Below are positions 35,522-44,044 of a stretch of DNA of 64,000 nucleotides, piece after piece; the first letter of the stretch is position 1, and every line of letters begins with the position of its first letter. The notes beneath the pieces were generated by a model. The model had not been told where the DNA came from. It searched no databases and saw only the letters and a program-made list of their open reading frames with translations. The DNA is from an uncultured Clostridium sp. (GTDB lineage Bacteria; Bacillota; Clostridia; TANB77; CAG-508): positions 268,114 to 332,113 of the forward strand of contig CANSPP010000001.1 of NCBI GenBank assembly GCA_947648905.1, given 5' to 3'. The position numbers and the translations under genes are program-made.

Positions 35522-36406
35522 ATGAAAGAAGTAATATTTAAAGGCTGTGGAACAGCAATAGTAACACCATTTACAGAAGACGGAGTAAACTTTGAAGAAT
35601 TCGGAAAGTTAATAGAAAATCAAATAGAAAATCAAATAGACGCAATAATAGTATGTGGCACAACAGGAGAATCTGCCACAATGACAGAACAAGAAAAGAA
35701 AGAAACAATAAAATATGCAATTGAAAAAGTAGCAAAAAGAACAAAAGTAGTAGTGGGGACAGGAAGCAACAACACAAAATCAGCAATAGAAATGTCAAAA
35801 TTTGCTGAAGAAGCGGGAGCTGATGCGCTTTTAGTAGTAACACCATATTATAATAAAACAACGCAAAAAGGCTTGATTATGCATTATACAGCAATTGCAA
35901 ATGAAGTGAAATTGCCAATAATAATGTATAGTGTGCCTAGTAGAACAGGAGTAAACATTGCACCTGAAACTTGCAAAGAATTAGCGAAAATTCCAAATAT
36001 CGTTGCTATAAAAGAAGCAAGTGGAAACATATCACAAGTAGCAAAAATTGCAAGTCTATGTGGAGATGACTTAGCAATATACTCTGGAAATGATGACCAA
36101 ATAATTCCAGTATTATCATTAGGAGGAAAAGGCGTAATATCAGTATTATCAAATATTATGCCTAAATATACACATGAAATGTGTTATAAATATTTTGAGG
36201 GAAATGTATGTGAAGCAGCAAAAATGCAGTTAGATGTTATTGATTTAACAGATGCGCTATTCTGTGAAGTTAATCCAATTCCAGCAAAATACGCATTGAA
36301 TTTAATGGGATATAATTTTGGAAAGCCAAGAATGCCTTTAATTGAACTATCTGATTCAAACAAAGAAGTTCTTAAACAAGTTATGCAAAAACACAATTTG
36401 ATATAA
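35522..36406 (+). CDS. dapA: 4-hydroxy-tetrahydrodipicolinate synthase
   Basis: Condenses pyruvate with aspartate semialdehyde. 294 residues, the normal length for this TIM-barrel enzyme. GTTGESATMTEQEK binds substrate, the proton-relay Tyr is in MYSVPSRTG, and the Schiff-base Lys lies in AIKEASGNI near residue 162. The ATG is preceded by GATAGGAG. It sits between lysC and dapB in the lysine/DAP operon. Confidence 0.96.
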   Translation: MKEVIFKGCGTAIVTPFTEDGVNFEEFGKLIENQIENQIDAIIVCGTTGESATMTEQEKKETIKYAIEKVAKRTKVVVGTGSNNTKSAIEMSKFAEEAGADALLVVTPYYNKTTQKGLIMHYTAIANEVKLPIIMYSVPSRTGVNIAPETCKELAKIPNIVAIKEASGNISQVAKIASLCGDDLAIYSGNDDQIIPVLSLGGKGVISVLSNIMPKYTHEMCYKYFEGNVCEAAKMQLDVIDLTDALFCEVNPIPAKYALNLMGYNFGKPRMPLIELSDSNKEVLKQVMQKHNLI

Positions 36407-36419
36407 AAGGAGAAAGATT

Positions 36420-37166
36420 ATGATAAATGTATTGTTAAGTGGTGCTAATGGCAAAATGGGAAGCGAAGTAATAGAAGCTATAGGCAGAGTGGAAGATTTC
36501 AAAATTGTTTGCGGATTTGATAGAGAAGAAACAAATCAAAATGGATTTCCTGTATATAATTCTATAGATAAAATATCAGAAAAAGTTGATGTAATTATTG
36601 ATTTTTCTGTGCCAGTAGCTACATTTGAAATTTTGAAATATGCAAAGAAAAATAAAACTCCAATAGTTATTGCAACAACAGGATTTAGCAAAGAAGAATT
36701 AGAAAAGATAAAAGAAATATCAACAGAAATTCCTGTATTTAGAAGCAGCAATATGTCACTAGATATAAATTTAATGGCAAGCTTGATACAAAAAGTTGCA
36801 GAGGTGTTAACAGATGCTGATATTGAAATAGTTGAGACACATCACAATAGAAAGGTTGATAGTCCAAGTGGAACAGCAATTCTTTTAGCAGATGCAATTA
36901 ACGAAGTCTTAACAGAGAAGAAAGGGTACACTTTTGACAGAATGCAAAAAAGAGAGAAAAGAAACAAAAATGAAATCGGATTTTCTTCTATCAGAGGTGG
37001 AAATATTGTGGGAGAACATAGTGTTAAGTTTTTTGGAGAAAGCGAAACTTTGGAAATTACGCATACTGCATATTCAAGGCAAGTATTTGCCGAAGGTGCA
37101 GTTAATGCTGCCAAGTTTATTGTGACTAAAGAACCTGGATTGTATGATATGAAGAGCTTAGTATAG
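36420..37166 (+). CDS. dapB: 4-hydroxy-tetrahydrodipicolinate reductase
   Basis: Reduces the DapA product to tetrahydrodipicolinate with NAD(P)H. 248 residues. The Rossmann motif is GANGKMGSE (residues 8-16). The catalytic segment ETHHNRKVDSPSGTA carries the signature His-His and Lys. It has a 13-base gap to dapA and AAGGAG before the ATG, and a palindromic terminator follows. Its product feeds the dehydrogenase encoded convergently next door. Confidence 0.96.
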   Translation: MINVLLSGANGKMGSEVIEAIGRVEDFKIVCGFDREETNQNGFPVYNSIDKISEKVDVIIDFSVPVATFEILKYAKKNKTPIVIATTGFSKEELEKIKEISTEIPVFRSSNMSLDINLMASLIQKVAEVLTDADIEIVETHHNRKVDSPSGTAILLADAINEVLTEKKGYTFDRMQKREKRNKNEIGFSSIRGGNIVGEHSVKFFGESETLEITHTAYSRQVFAEGAVNAAKFIVTKEPGLYDMKSLV

Positions 37167-37170
37167 AAAA

Positions 37171-37211
37171 TAAAAGATGTTTCTTGGGACTGTCCCAAAA
37201 AACATCTTTTA
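37171..37211. terminator. Bidirectional terminator between dapB and ddh, with GGGACTGTCCC palindrome
   Basis: Outer stem TAAAAGATGTTT / AAACATCTTTTA around TTGGGACTGTCCCAA. The inner GGACTGTCCCAAAA recurs at 38227-38240. Confidence 0.8.
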
Positions 37212-37213
37212 TT

Positions 37214-38200
37214 TTATAAAATATCTTTTAGCAATTCATCTTTTGATTTATTAGAAAGAAGTGCTACAGGTACATCAAGAACTGTAATAGCACCAGAGTT
37301 TCCTTGTTTGCTCATTTTGCTAATAGCACGGGCATATGCAACTAAAACACTTGCAGTAAATTCTGGATTAGAGTCCAATTTTAAAGAAAACTCTGCAACT
37401 TGATTTGTATTTTCACTTGTTTTACCACTTCTTAAAACAAATCCGCCATGTGGCATACCAAAATGATTTTCCTTAAGTTCAGCTTCTGAAATAAAATGAA
37501 CAACTGTATTATAAGGTTCAAAATAATTTGGCATTTCTTTGATATCCTTATCAACCTTTTCAGGGTCAGCGCCATCTTCTAACACTACAAAACATTCTCT
37601 CCACATAACTTCACGAACTGTTTTAAATTCTGGATTTTCGCCATTTCTTACTTTTCTAACAGCTTCATCATAAGGAACAGTATATTGAACCGCATTTTTT
37701 ACGCCATTTAATCTTCTTATAGCATCTGAATGGCCTTGGCTTAAGCCTCTGCCATAGAATACATAGTTTTCACCAGTTGGTAAGATTGATTCCATTAAAG
37801 CACGATTTAATGAGAAAAGACCTGGGTCCCAACCACAAGAAATAAGTGCTAATGTGTTTGACTTTGTTGCAGTTTGGTCCATAGAAGCAAAATATTCTGG
37901 AACTTTTGCGTGTGTGTCAAAACTATCTACAGTATTAAACATTGAACAAACTTCAGGTCCTTGTACAGGTAAGTCTGTTGCTGAACCACCACATAAAATC
38001 ATAACATCTATTTTATCTTTCATTTTAGGAGCATCTACAACGTTATAAACAGGTGAGTCACTATAAATTGTTTTTAAACTTGAAGGCTCACGTCTTGTAA
38101 ATATTCCCACAAGTTCCATATCTGGATTGTTTTTAACTGCAATTTCTACTCCTTTTCCTAAATTTCCATAACCATAAATTCCAATTTTTATTTTTTCCAT
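37214..38200 (-). CDS. ddh: meso-Diaminopimelate D-dehydrogenase
   Basis: Converts tetrahydrodipicolinate directly to meso-diaminopimelate with ammonia and NADPH, bypassing the succinyl or acetyl branches. 328 residues with the N-terminal motif GIYGYGNLGKGVE, the VGIFTRREP cofactor-specificity loop, LCGGSATDLP, and DPGLFSLNR and GRGLSQGHSDAIRR typical of the family. The start is the ATG at 38200, preceded by AAAGGA; an upstream in-frame ATG would read through the palindrome at 38217. Transcribed with asd upstream of it and convergent with dapB, so the lysC-dapAB and asd-ddh units together make a complete short pathway. Confidence 0.95.
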   Translation of the reverse strand: MEKIKIGIYGYGNLGKGVEIAVKNNPDMELVGIFTRREPSSLKTIYSDSPVYNVVDAPKMKDKIDVMILCGGSATDLPVQGPEVCSMFNTVDSFDTHAKVPEYFASMDQTATKSNTLALISCGWDPGLFSLNRALMESILPTGENYVFYGRGLSQGHSDAIRRLNGVKNAVQYTVPYDEAVRKVRNGENPEFKTVREVMWRECFVVLEDGADPEKVDKDIKEMPNYFEPYNTVVHFISEAELKENHFGMPHGGFVLRSGKTSENTNQVAEFSLKLDSNPEFTASVLVAYARAISKMSKQGNSGAITVLDVPVALLSNKSKDELLKDIL

Positions 38201-38216
38201 AATTTTATCCTTTCTG

Positions 38217-38243
38217 ATGCATTTTAGGACTGTCCCAAAATGC
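38217..38243. repeat. Hairpin between asd and ddh containing GGACTGTCCCAAAA
   Basis: TGCATTTT-AGGACTGTCCC-AAAATGCA, a perfect 8-bp outer stem. It shares 14 bases with the terminator at 37171. It may attenuate transcription between the two genes. Confidence 0.65.
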
Positions 38244-38244
38244 A

Positions 38245-39237
38245 TTATGCATCTTTAATTAATCTTTCAACAATTTGTACTGCATTACTAGCAGCACCTT
38301 TACGAATATTATCAGCGACAACCCAAAGATTAACACCAGAATGTACACTATCATCACGACGAACTCTACCAACAAAAACTTCATCATAACCATTAGCGTT
38401 AATAGCCATAGGGTATGTGTTAGTAGAAGGGTCATCTACTAAAATAAGATTTGGGAAACTTTTTAAGGTTGCTAGCAAATCGTCCATTTCAAAATCATTT
38501 TCAAACTCAACATTAATTGATTCTGAATGAGAGTTCTTAACAGGGACTCTAACCGTTGTTGCTGTTATTTTCAAATCTGGTCGATGTAAAATTTTTCTAG
38601 TTTCATTAATCATCTTCATTTCTTCTTTTGTATACCCATTGTCTAAAAACACATCAATATGTGGTAAGCAGTTGTTGTAAATAGGATGTGGGAATTTTTG
38701 CAAAGGTTTAGAATTATCAGTGTTTTCTAAATCGATTAGACCTTCCCTTCCAGCTCCTGAAACAGCTTGATAAGTTGAATATACAACTCTTTTAATTTTG
38801 TATTTGTCATCTAAAGCTTTCAAAGGTAGCATTGCTTGAATTGTAGAACAATTTGGATTTGCAATAATTCCAGAATTAGAATATGCATCTTCGAAATTGA
38901 CTTCTGGAACAACCAAAGGAACATCTTCGTCCATACGAAAATGACTGCTGTTATCAACAACAATGCAGCCCTTGCTAGCTGCAATTGGAGCATATTTTTT
39001 AGCAGTATCTCCACCTGCTGCAAAAATTGCAAAATCAAATCCCTCATCAAAAGAATTATCGTTCAGCTCTTGAACCACATAATCCTTGTTAAAGAATTTA
39101 ATTAATTTTCCAGCAGAATTTTTGCTTGCAAGCAAAGTATATTTTTCTACTGGTAAATTTTTTTCTTCTAGTACTTTTAGGACAGTCATACCAACTAGTC
39201 CTGTTGCGCCGACTACGGCAATTTTATAATTTTTCAA
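38245..39237 (-). CDS. asd: Aspartate-semialdehyde dehydrogenase
   Basis: Reduces aspartyl phosphate to the semialdehyde used by DapA. 330 residues. N-terminal GATGLVGMTVLKVL, the nucleophile in NPNCSTIQ near residue 128, SGAGREGL, and the substrate-binding HSESINVEFE segment. The start is taken as TTG at 39237, eight bases after TGGAGG, matching the MKNYKIAVVG start of homologs; the ATGs upstream have no ribosome-binding site. A possible promoter on the minus strand has TACAAT at 39307-39302. Confidence 0.95.
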   Translation of the reverse strand: MKNYKIAVVGATGLVGMTVLKVLEEKNLPVEKYTLLASKNSAGKLIKFFNKDYVVQELNDNSFDEGFDFAIFAAGGDTAKKYAPIAASKGCIVVDNSSHFRMDEDVPLVVPEVNFEDAYSNSGIIANPNCSTIQAMLPLKALDDKYKIKRVVYSTYQAVSGAGREGLIDLENTDNSKPLQKFPHPIYNNCLPHIDVFLDNGYTKEEMKMINETRKILHRPDLKITATTVRVPVKNSHSESINVEFENDFEMDDLLATLKSFPNLILVDDPSTNTYPMAINANGYDEVFVGRVRRDDSVHSGVNLWVVADNIRKGAASNAVQIVERLIKDA

Positions 39238-39347
39238 AATATTTACCTCCATTTTAGGCATTAATAATAAGAAATATTCTAATTAAAACATTTCTAGCAA
39301 CATTGTATCACGTATTTATTATTTTTGAAAGAGTTTTTTTAATTTCC

Positions 39348-39409
39348 TGCCATTGGGGTCGGACCTTTTTGGCAGAAATCTGCCAAGAAGGCCCGACCCC
39401 AATGGCAGA
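39348..39409. repeat. REP-like hairpin repeats, family B, two copies in inverted orientation
   Basis: TGCCATTGGGGTCGGACCT...TTGGCAGA is followed by its near-complement TCTGCC...AGGCCCGACCCCAATGGCA, making a 62-base near-perfect palindrome in the divergent region between asd and the helicase gene. Confidence 0.9.
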
Positions 39410-39410
39410 C

Positions 39411-39439
39411 TTGCAATTTTTATAAAAGTGTTATATAAT
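39411..39439 (+). promoter_or_regulatory. Probable promoter of the SNF2 helicase gene
   Basis: TTGCAA (39411-39416), 17-base spacer, TATAAT (39434-39439), directly after the palindromic repeat pair. Confidence 0.7.
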
Positions 39440-39462
39440 TTTATGCCAGGTGAGATAGAGAG

Positions 39463-42427
39463 ATGCAAGAAAAGTATAGAAATTTTAAGCAAATAGTAAA
39501 TATCTTCTATAACGAAGAGATAAATGAAATAAATACTAATGAAGAGAGTGTAAAAAAGCTAGGTGATATAAAAATTGAGCCACAAATATATTATGATAAA
39601 TTTGTAGGTGATATGAAGATTGAGTTTAAATTGGGCAATAAAAAGATGTATAAGATAAAAAATCTAGCAGAATTTTATACGAGAATAATAAATCAAGAGT
39701 TTTATCGTTATGGAGAGAAGTTGCAATTTATACATAGTGAGGCAGAGTTTGAGCAAGATAGTCAAGGGATATTAAATTTTATTATGAAATATGCAGAGAT
39801 AATAAAATATGCGAATTCAAATTCAAATAGCAATTTTAAATATTATGGTAAAGCTCTAAATGAAGCAAATATAATCGTTGGAAATAGTGCAATAGACGAT
39901 TTATTTGATGTGCTTGAAGGAAGAACTGTAGATTTTAATAGAGATTATAATAAAGAAAAAATTGAGTTTACAAATGAGCAACCAAAGATTGAGTTTAAGT
40001 TAAAGAGACTAGAAGATGGTCAATATATAATTATGCCTAATATTGAGATTTATAAGGTAAATATTATAAAAGGTAAAAAGTATAAGTATATTTTGGATGA
40101 CAAAAAATTATATCGCTGTACAAGGGAATTTGAAAATACCACATTAAAACTTTTAGAATTATTTAGACAAAATTATATGACAGAAGTGAAGTTAGGAGAG
40201 GATGAACTAACAGATTTATTTTCAATAATAATGCCAAAGGTAAAAGATGCTATTATATTTGAAAATATTAGTGGAGAAGAAATAGAAAAATATAAACCTA
40301 AAGAATTAGTGATAAAGGTATATTTAGATTTTGATAAAAATGATTATTTAATTGCAGATGTCAAATTTTGTTATGAAGAGAATGAATTTAATCCTCTAGA
40401 TGAAAAAACAAAATTGACTTTTCCAAGAAATATACTAAAGGAAACTAAAGCATTAAATATACTAAGACAAACAGGATTTATGCTAGATGTTAAAAATTTA
40501 AGATTTATATTACCAGATAATGATAAAATTTATGAATTTTTAACACAAGAAGTAGAATATTATATGCAAAAATTTGATGTGTTAGTAACAGACAATTTTA
40601 AAAGAAAGCAAATACGTACAACAAAAATAGGAAGTATAGGTGTAAAGGTAGAAAACAATTTATTAGAGATTGACCTTAAAGATTTAGATATAAACCCAGA
40701 AGAATTAGAACAAATAATGGAAAGATATTCACTAAAAAAGAAATATCATAGACTAAAAGATGGAAGCTTTATTGATTTAGAAAACAGTAAAGAAATAGAG
40801 TTTTTAGATAAATTAGTAACTGGAATGGATATAAGTTATAAAGAACTAGAAAAGGGCGAAATTGATTTACCTGTATATAGAAGTTTGTATTTGAATCAAT
40901 TATTAAAAGGCATTAAAGGAACTCAAATAATAAAAAACGAAGAATATAAAGATATAGTAAACAATTTAAACAAAGAGCAATTAGAAGAGAATATGGAAGT
41001 TCCAGAAGCGCTTAATAATATACTAAGATATTACCAAAAGACAGGTTATAGATGGCTAAAGACATTAGATAACTATAAATTTGGTGGAATACTAGCAGAT
41101 GATATGGGACTTCGGAAAAACAATTCAAATTTTATCAGTTATAGTGGACTATGTGCAAAAAAATAAAGAAAATAGAAAAGCAAGTTTAGTAGTATCACCA
41201 AGTTCGTTAAGCTTGAACTGGCAAAATGAAGCAACAAAATTTGCAGATAGCTTGAAAACATTAGTAATTCGCGGGAGTTTGGCGGAAAGAAAAAATAAAA
41301 TACAAAATATAGATGAATACGATTTGGTAATTACATCATATGACTTATTAAAAAGAGATATAGATTTATACAAAGAAAGAAATTATCAATTTAAATATGT
41401 AATTGCAGACGAAGCACAATATTTAAAAAATAGTAATACACAAAATGCAAAAGCAATCAAGCAAATAAAATCAGACACAAGATATGCGCTAACAGGAACA
41501 CCAATAGAAAACTCACTAGCAGAGTTGTGGTCAATATTTGATTTTATAATGCCAGGTTACTTATTTGGATATAGAAAATTCAAAAATACATATGAAACAC
41601 CAATAATAAAAGGTGAAGATGAAGCGGCAATGTCAAAACTAAAAATGCTGATAGAACCATTTGTATTAAGAAGAAATAAAAAAGAAGTATTAACAGAATT
41701 GCCAGATAAGACAGTAACAGTGCTAAACAATGAAATGGGAGAAGAGCAAAAAAATATATATCTAAATTATCTATTAAGAGCAAAGCAAGAACTAACAGAA
41801 CAAATAGATTTAAATGGATATGAAAGTAGCAGAATGCAGATACTTGCAGCATTAACAAGATTAAGACAAATATGCTGTCATCCAAGCTTGTTTATAAAAG
41901 ACTATAACGAAGGAAGTAGCAAATTAGAACAATGTATGGAAATAGTGCAAGAAGCGGTAAATGGAGGACACAAGATATTACTATTTTCAGGATATACATC
42001 AATGTTTGAAATAATAGAAAAAGAATTAAAACAAAACAATATCAAGTATTTCAAACTAACAGGTTCAACAAAAGTAGAAGAAAGAATGAAATTAGTAGAC
42101 GAATTCAATGAAAATCCAGAAATAAAAGTATTCTTAATATCTTTAAAAGCAGGAGGAACTGGACTAAATTTAACAGGAGCAGATATGGTTATACACTATG
42201 ACCCTTGGTGGAATGTATCAACAGAAAACCAAGCAACAGACAGAGCATACAGAATTGGACAAAGAAATAATGTTCAAGTATATAAACTGATAACCAAAAA
42301 TTCAATAGAAGAAAAAATATACAAACTACAAGAAAAGAAAGCAAAACTTGCAGATGAAATGTTAGACACAAAGACAACATTTGTTAGCAAGCTTTCAAGA
42401 GAAGAAATAATGGAGTTGTTTAATTGA
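39463..42427 (+). pseudogene. SNF2-family DNA helicase, split by a +1 frameshift in Walker A
   Basis: Two overlapping frames together encode a 987-residue SNF2 protein. The first (39463-41166) has a ~540-residue N-terminal region resembling SNF2-associated domains, and ends GGILADDMGL then shifts. The second continues GKTIQILSVIVDYV, with ADEAQYLKN, LTGTPIENS, and the helicase C motifs (FLISLKAGGTGLNLT, TDRAYRIGQ). Removing one base near 41113 (CTT-C-GGA) restores DDMGLGKT exactly. So either a real single-base insertion, a sequencing error, or +1 recoding disrupts the ATP-binding loop. The absence of other stops on both sides argues that the lesion is recent or artefactual. There is no SWIM zinc finger at the start, unlike longer relatives. 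Confidence 0.9.
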
Positions 42428-42499
42428 TGTCCAATTGGGGACGTTTCTCTTTTGGACACTTTTGTCCATTGGGACACATTTATGCCATTGGAAACGGAG
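42428..42499. repeat. REP-like repeats: family A copy 4 plus a family B fragment
   Basis: TGTCCAATTGGGGACGTTTC...TTTTGGACA (42428-42458), then TTTTGTCCATTGGGACAC, then TGCCATTGGAAACGGA (from 42483), a partial family-B copy whose end supplies the GGAGG of the next gene. Confidence 0.75.
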
Positions 42500-42504
42500 G
42501 AAAA

Positions 42505-43866
42505 ATGGTAGATTATATTACAATAATTGGTGGTGGTTTGGCTGGAAGCGAAGCTGCTTACCAAATTGCGAAACAAGGAATAAAAGTAAAATTATATGAA
42601 ATGAAGCCAGTTAAGTTTTCGCCAGCACATTCAAATAGCAATTTGGCGGAAATTGTGTGTAGCAATTCGTTCAAGTCTAATTTGCTAACAAATGCGTGTG
42701 GCTTATTAAAAGAAGAATTGAGAAAATTGGATTCTTTATTAATAAAGATTGCAGACAATACAAGTGTGCCTGCTGGACAAGCTTTGGCTGTTGATAGAGA
42801 AGAATTTGCAAGGCAAGTAACACAAGAACTAAAAAACAATTCTTTAATAGAAATTATCAATGAAGAAGTAACTGATATTGAAGAAATGGCAAAAAGCGGG
42901 ATTGTTATAGTTGCAACAGGACCACTTACTTCTGAAGGGTTAGCTGAACAAATCGGAAAACTTACAGGTGAAGACAAATTGTATTTTTATGATGCAGCTG
43001 CACCAATTGTTAATAAAGATAGTATTGATTTTGATATAGCTTTTTATGGTGATAGATATAACCAAGAGAAGAAAAAGGACGAAACTGTTGAAGAGTGGAA
43101 AACTAGATTAGCGAATACAGAAACAAATGAACAAAGTTATATTAACTTGCCTATGAATAAAGAAGAGTACGAAGCATTTTGGCAAGCGCTAGTAGAAGCG
43201 GAAGTTGTAACACTTCACGATTTTGAAAAAAAGGAAATTTTTGAAGGATGTATGCCAGTTGAGATAATGGCAAAACGTGGAATTGATACATTAAGATTTG
43301 GACCATTAAAACCAGTTGGTTTTGATGACCCAAGAACAGCTAAAAGACCATATGCATTAGTACAATTAAGACAAGATGATAAGCAAGCAAGCATTTACAA
43401 CTTAGTAGGCTTTCAAACTAATCTAAAATTTGGAGAACAAAAAAGAGTATTTAGTATGATACCAGGACTTCAGAATGCTGAATTTGTTAAATATGGCGTT
43501 ATGCACAGAAATACATATATAAATTCAACAAAATTACTAGACGAAACATACAACTTAAAATCAAACAACAATATATACTTTGCAGGGCAAATAACTGGAG
43601 TAGAAGGATATGTGGAATCTATATCATCAGGTATGGTCTCAGCCTTAAATGCAATTGATGAATTTAGAAACAGTCCTAAAAAACATCAATTTTCAGAAAA
43701 CACAGTAATTGGTGCTTTGGCTAAGTATATTTCTACACCAAATGAAAAATTTCAGCCTATGAATGCGAATTTTGGGATTTTGCCACTTTTAGAAGGAAAG
43801 AAGATAAAAGATAAGAAACAAAGATATCAAATGCTTGCGGATAGAAGCTTAAGAGAGTTTAAATAA
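42505..43866 (+). CDS. trmFO: Methylenetetrahydrofolate-tRNA-(uracil-5-)-methyltransferase
   Basis: Folate- and FAD-dependent enzyme that makes m5U54 in the T-loop of tRNAs. 453 residues with the N-terminal FAD motif GGGLAGSEAA, the segment HSNSNLAEIVCSNSFKSNLL, CMPVEIMAKRG, and the C-terminal FAGQITGVEGYVES. The start at 42505 is set by CGGAGG eight bases before it; the upstream in-frame ATGs lie within repeat DNA. Formerly called gid. Followed by a strong terminator. Confidence 0.96.
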   Translation: MVDYITIIGGGLAGSEAAYQIAKQGIKVKLYEMKPVKFSPAHSNSNLAEIVCSNSFKSNLLTNACGLLKEELRKLDSLLIKIADNTSVPAGQALAVDREEFARQVTQELKNNSLIEIINEEVTDIEEMAKSGIVIVATGPLTSEGLAEQIGKLTGEDKLYFYDAAAPIVNKDSIDFDIAFYGDRYNQEKKKDETVEEWKTRLANTETNEQSYINLPMNKEEYEAFWQALVEAEVVTLHDFEKKEIFEGCMPVEIMAKRGIDTLRFGPLKPVGFDDPRTAKRPYALVQLRQDDKQASIYNLVGFQTNLKFGEQKRVFSMIPGLQNAEFVKYGVMHRNTYINSTKLLDETYNLKSNNNIYFAGQITGVEGYVESISSGMVSALNAIDEFRNSPKKHQFSENTVIGALAKYISTPNEKFQPMNANFGILPLLEGKKIKDKKQRYQMLADRSLREFK

Positions 43867-43873
43867 TAAAAAT

Positions 43874-43900
43874 AAAGGTCAACATAGTGTTGACTTTTTA
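43874..43900 (+). terminator. Terminator of trmFO
   Basis: Stem AAAGGTCAACA / TGTTGACTTTTTA with a 3-base loop and T-run. Confidence 0.8.
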
Positions 43901-43963
43901 TTTTACAAATTTTACAAAGATATTACAGTTATATTAAAAATACTATAATTTTACATAAAATCA

Positions 43964-43992
43964 TTGTAAAGACTAGCAAAAAATGGTATAAT
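43964..43992 (+). promoter_or_regulatory. Probable promoter of the coiled-coil protein gene
   Basis: TTGTAA (43964-43969), 17-base spacer, TATAAT (43987-43992). Confidence 0.65.
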
Positions 43993-44044
43993 AATGTAGA
44001 TGGTGACATAAGAGAAAATGGCTTTTATAAATGGGGAGGTACTT

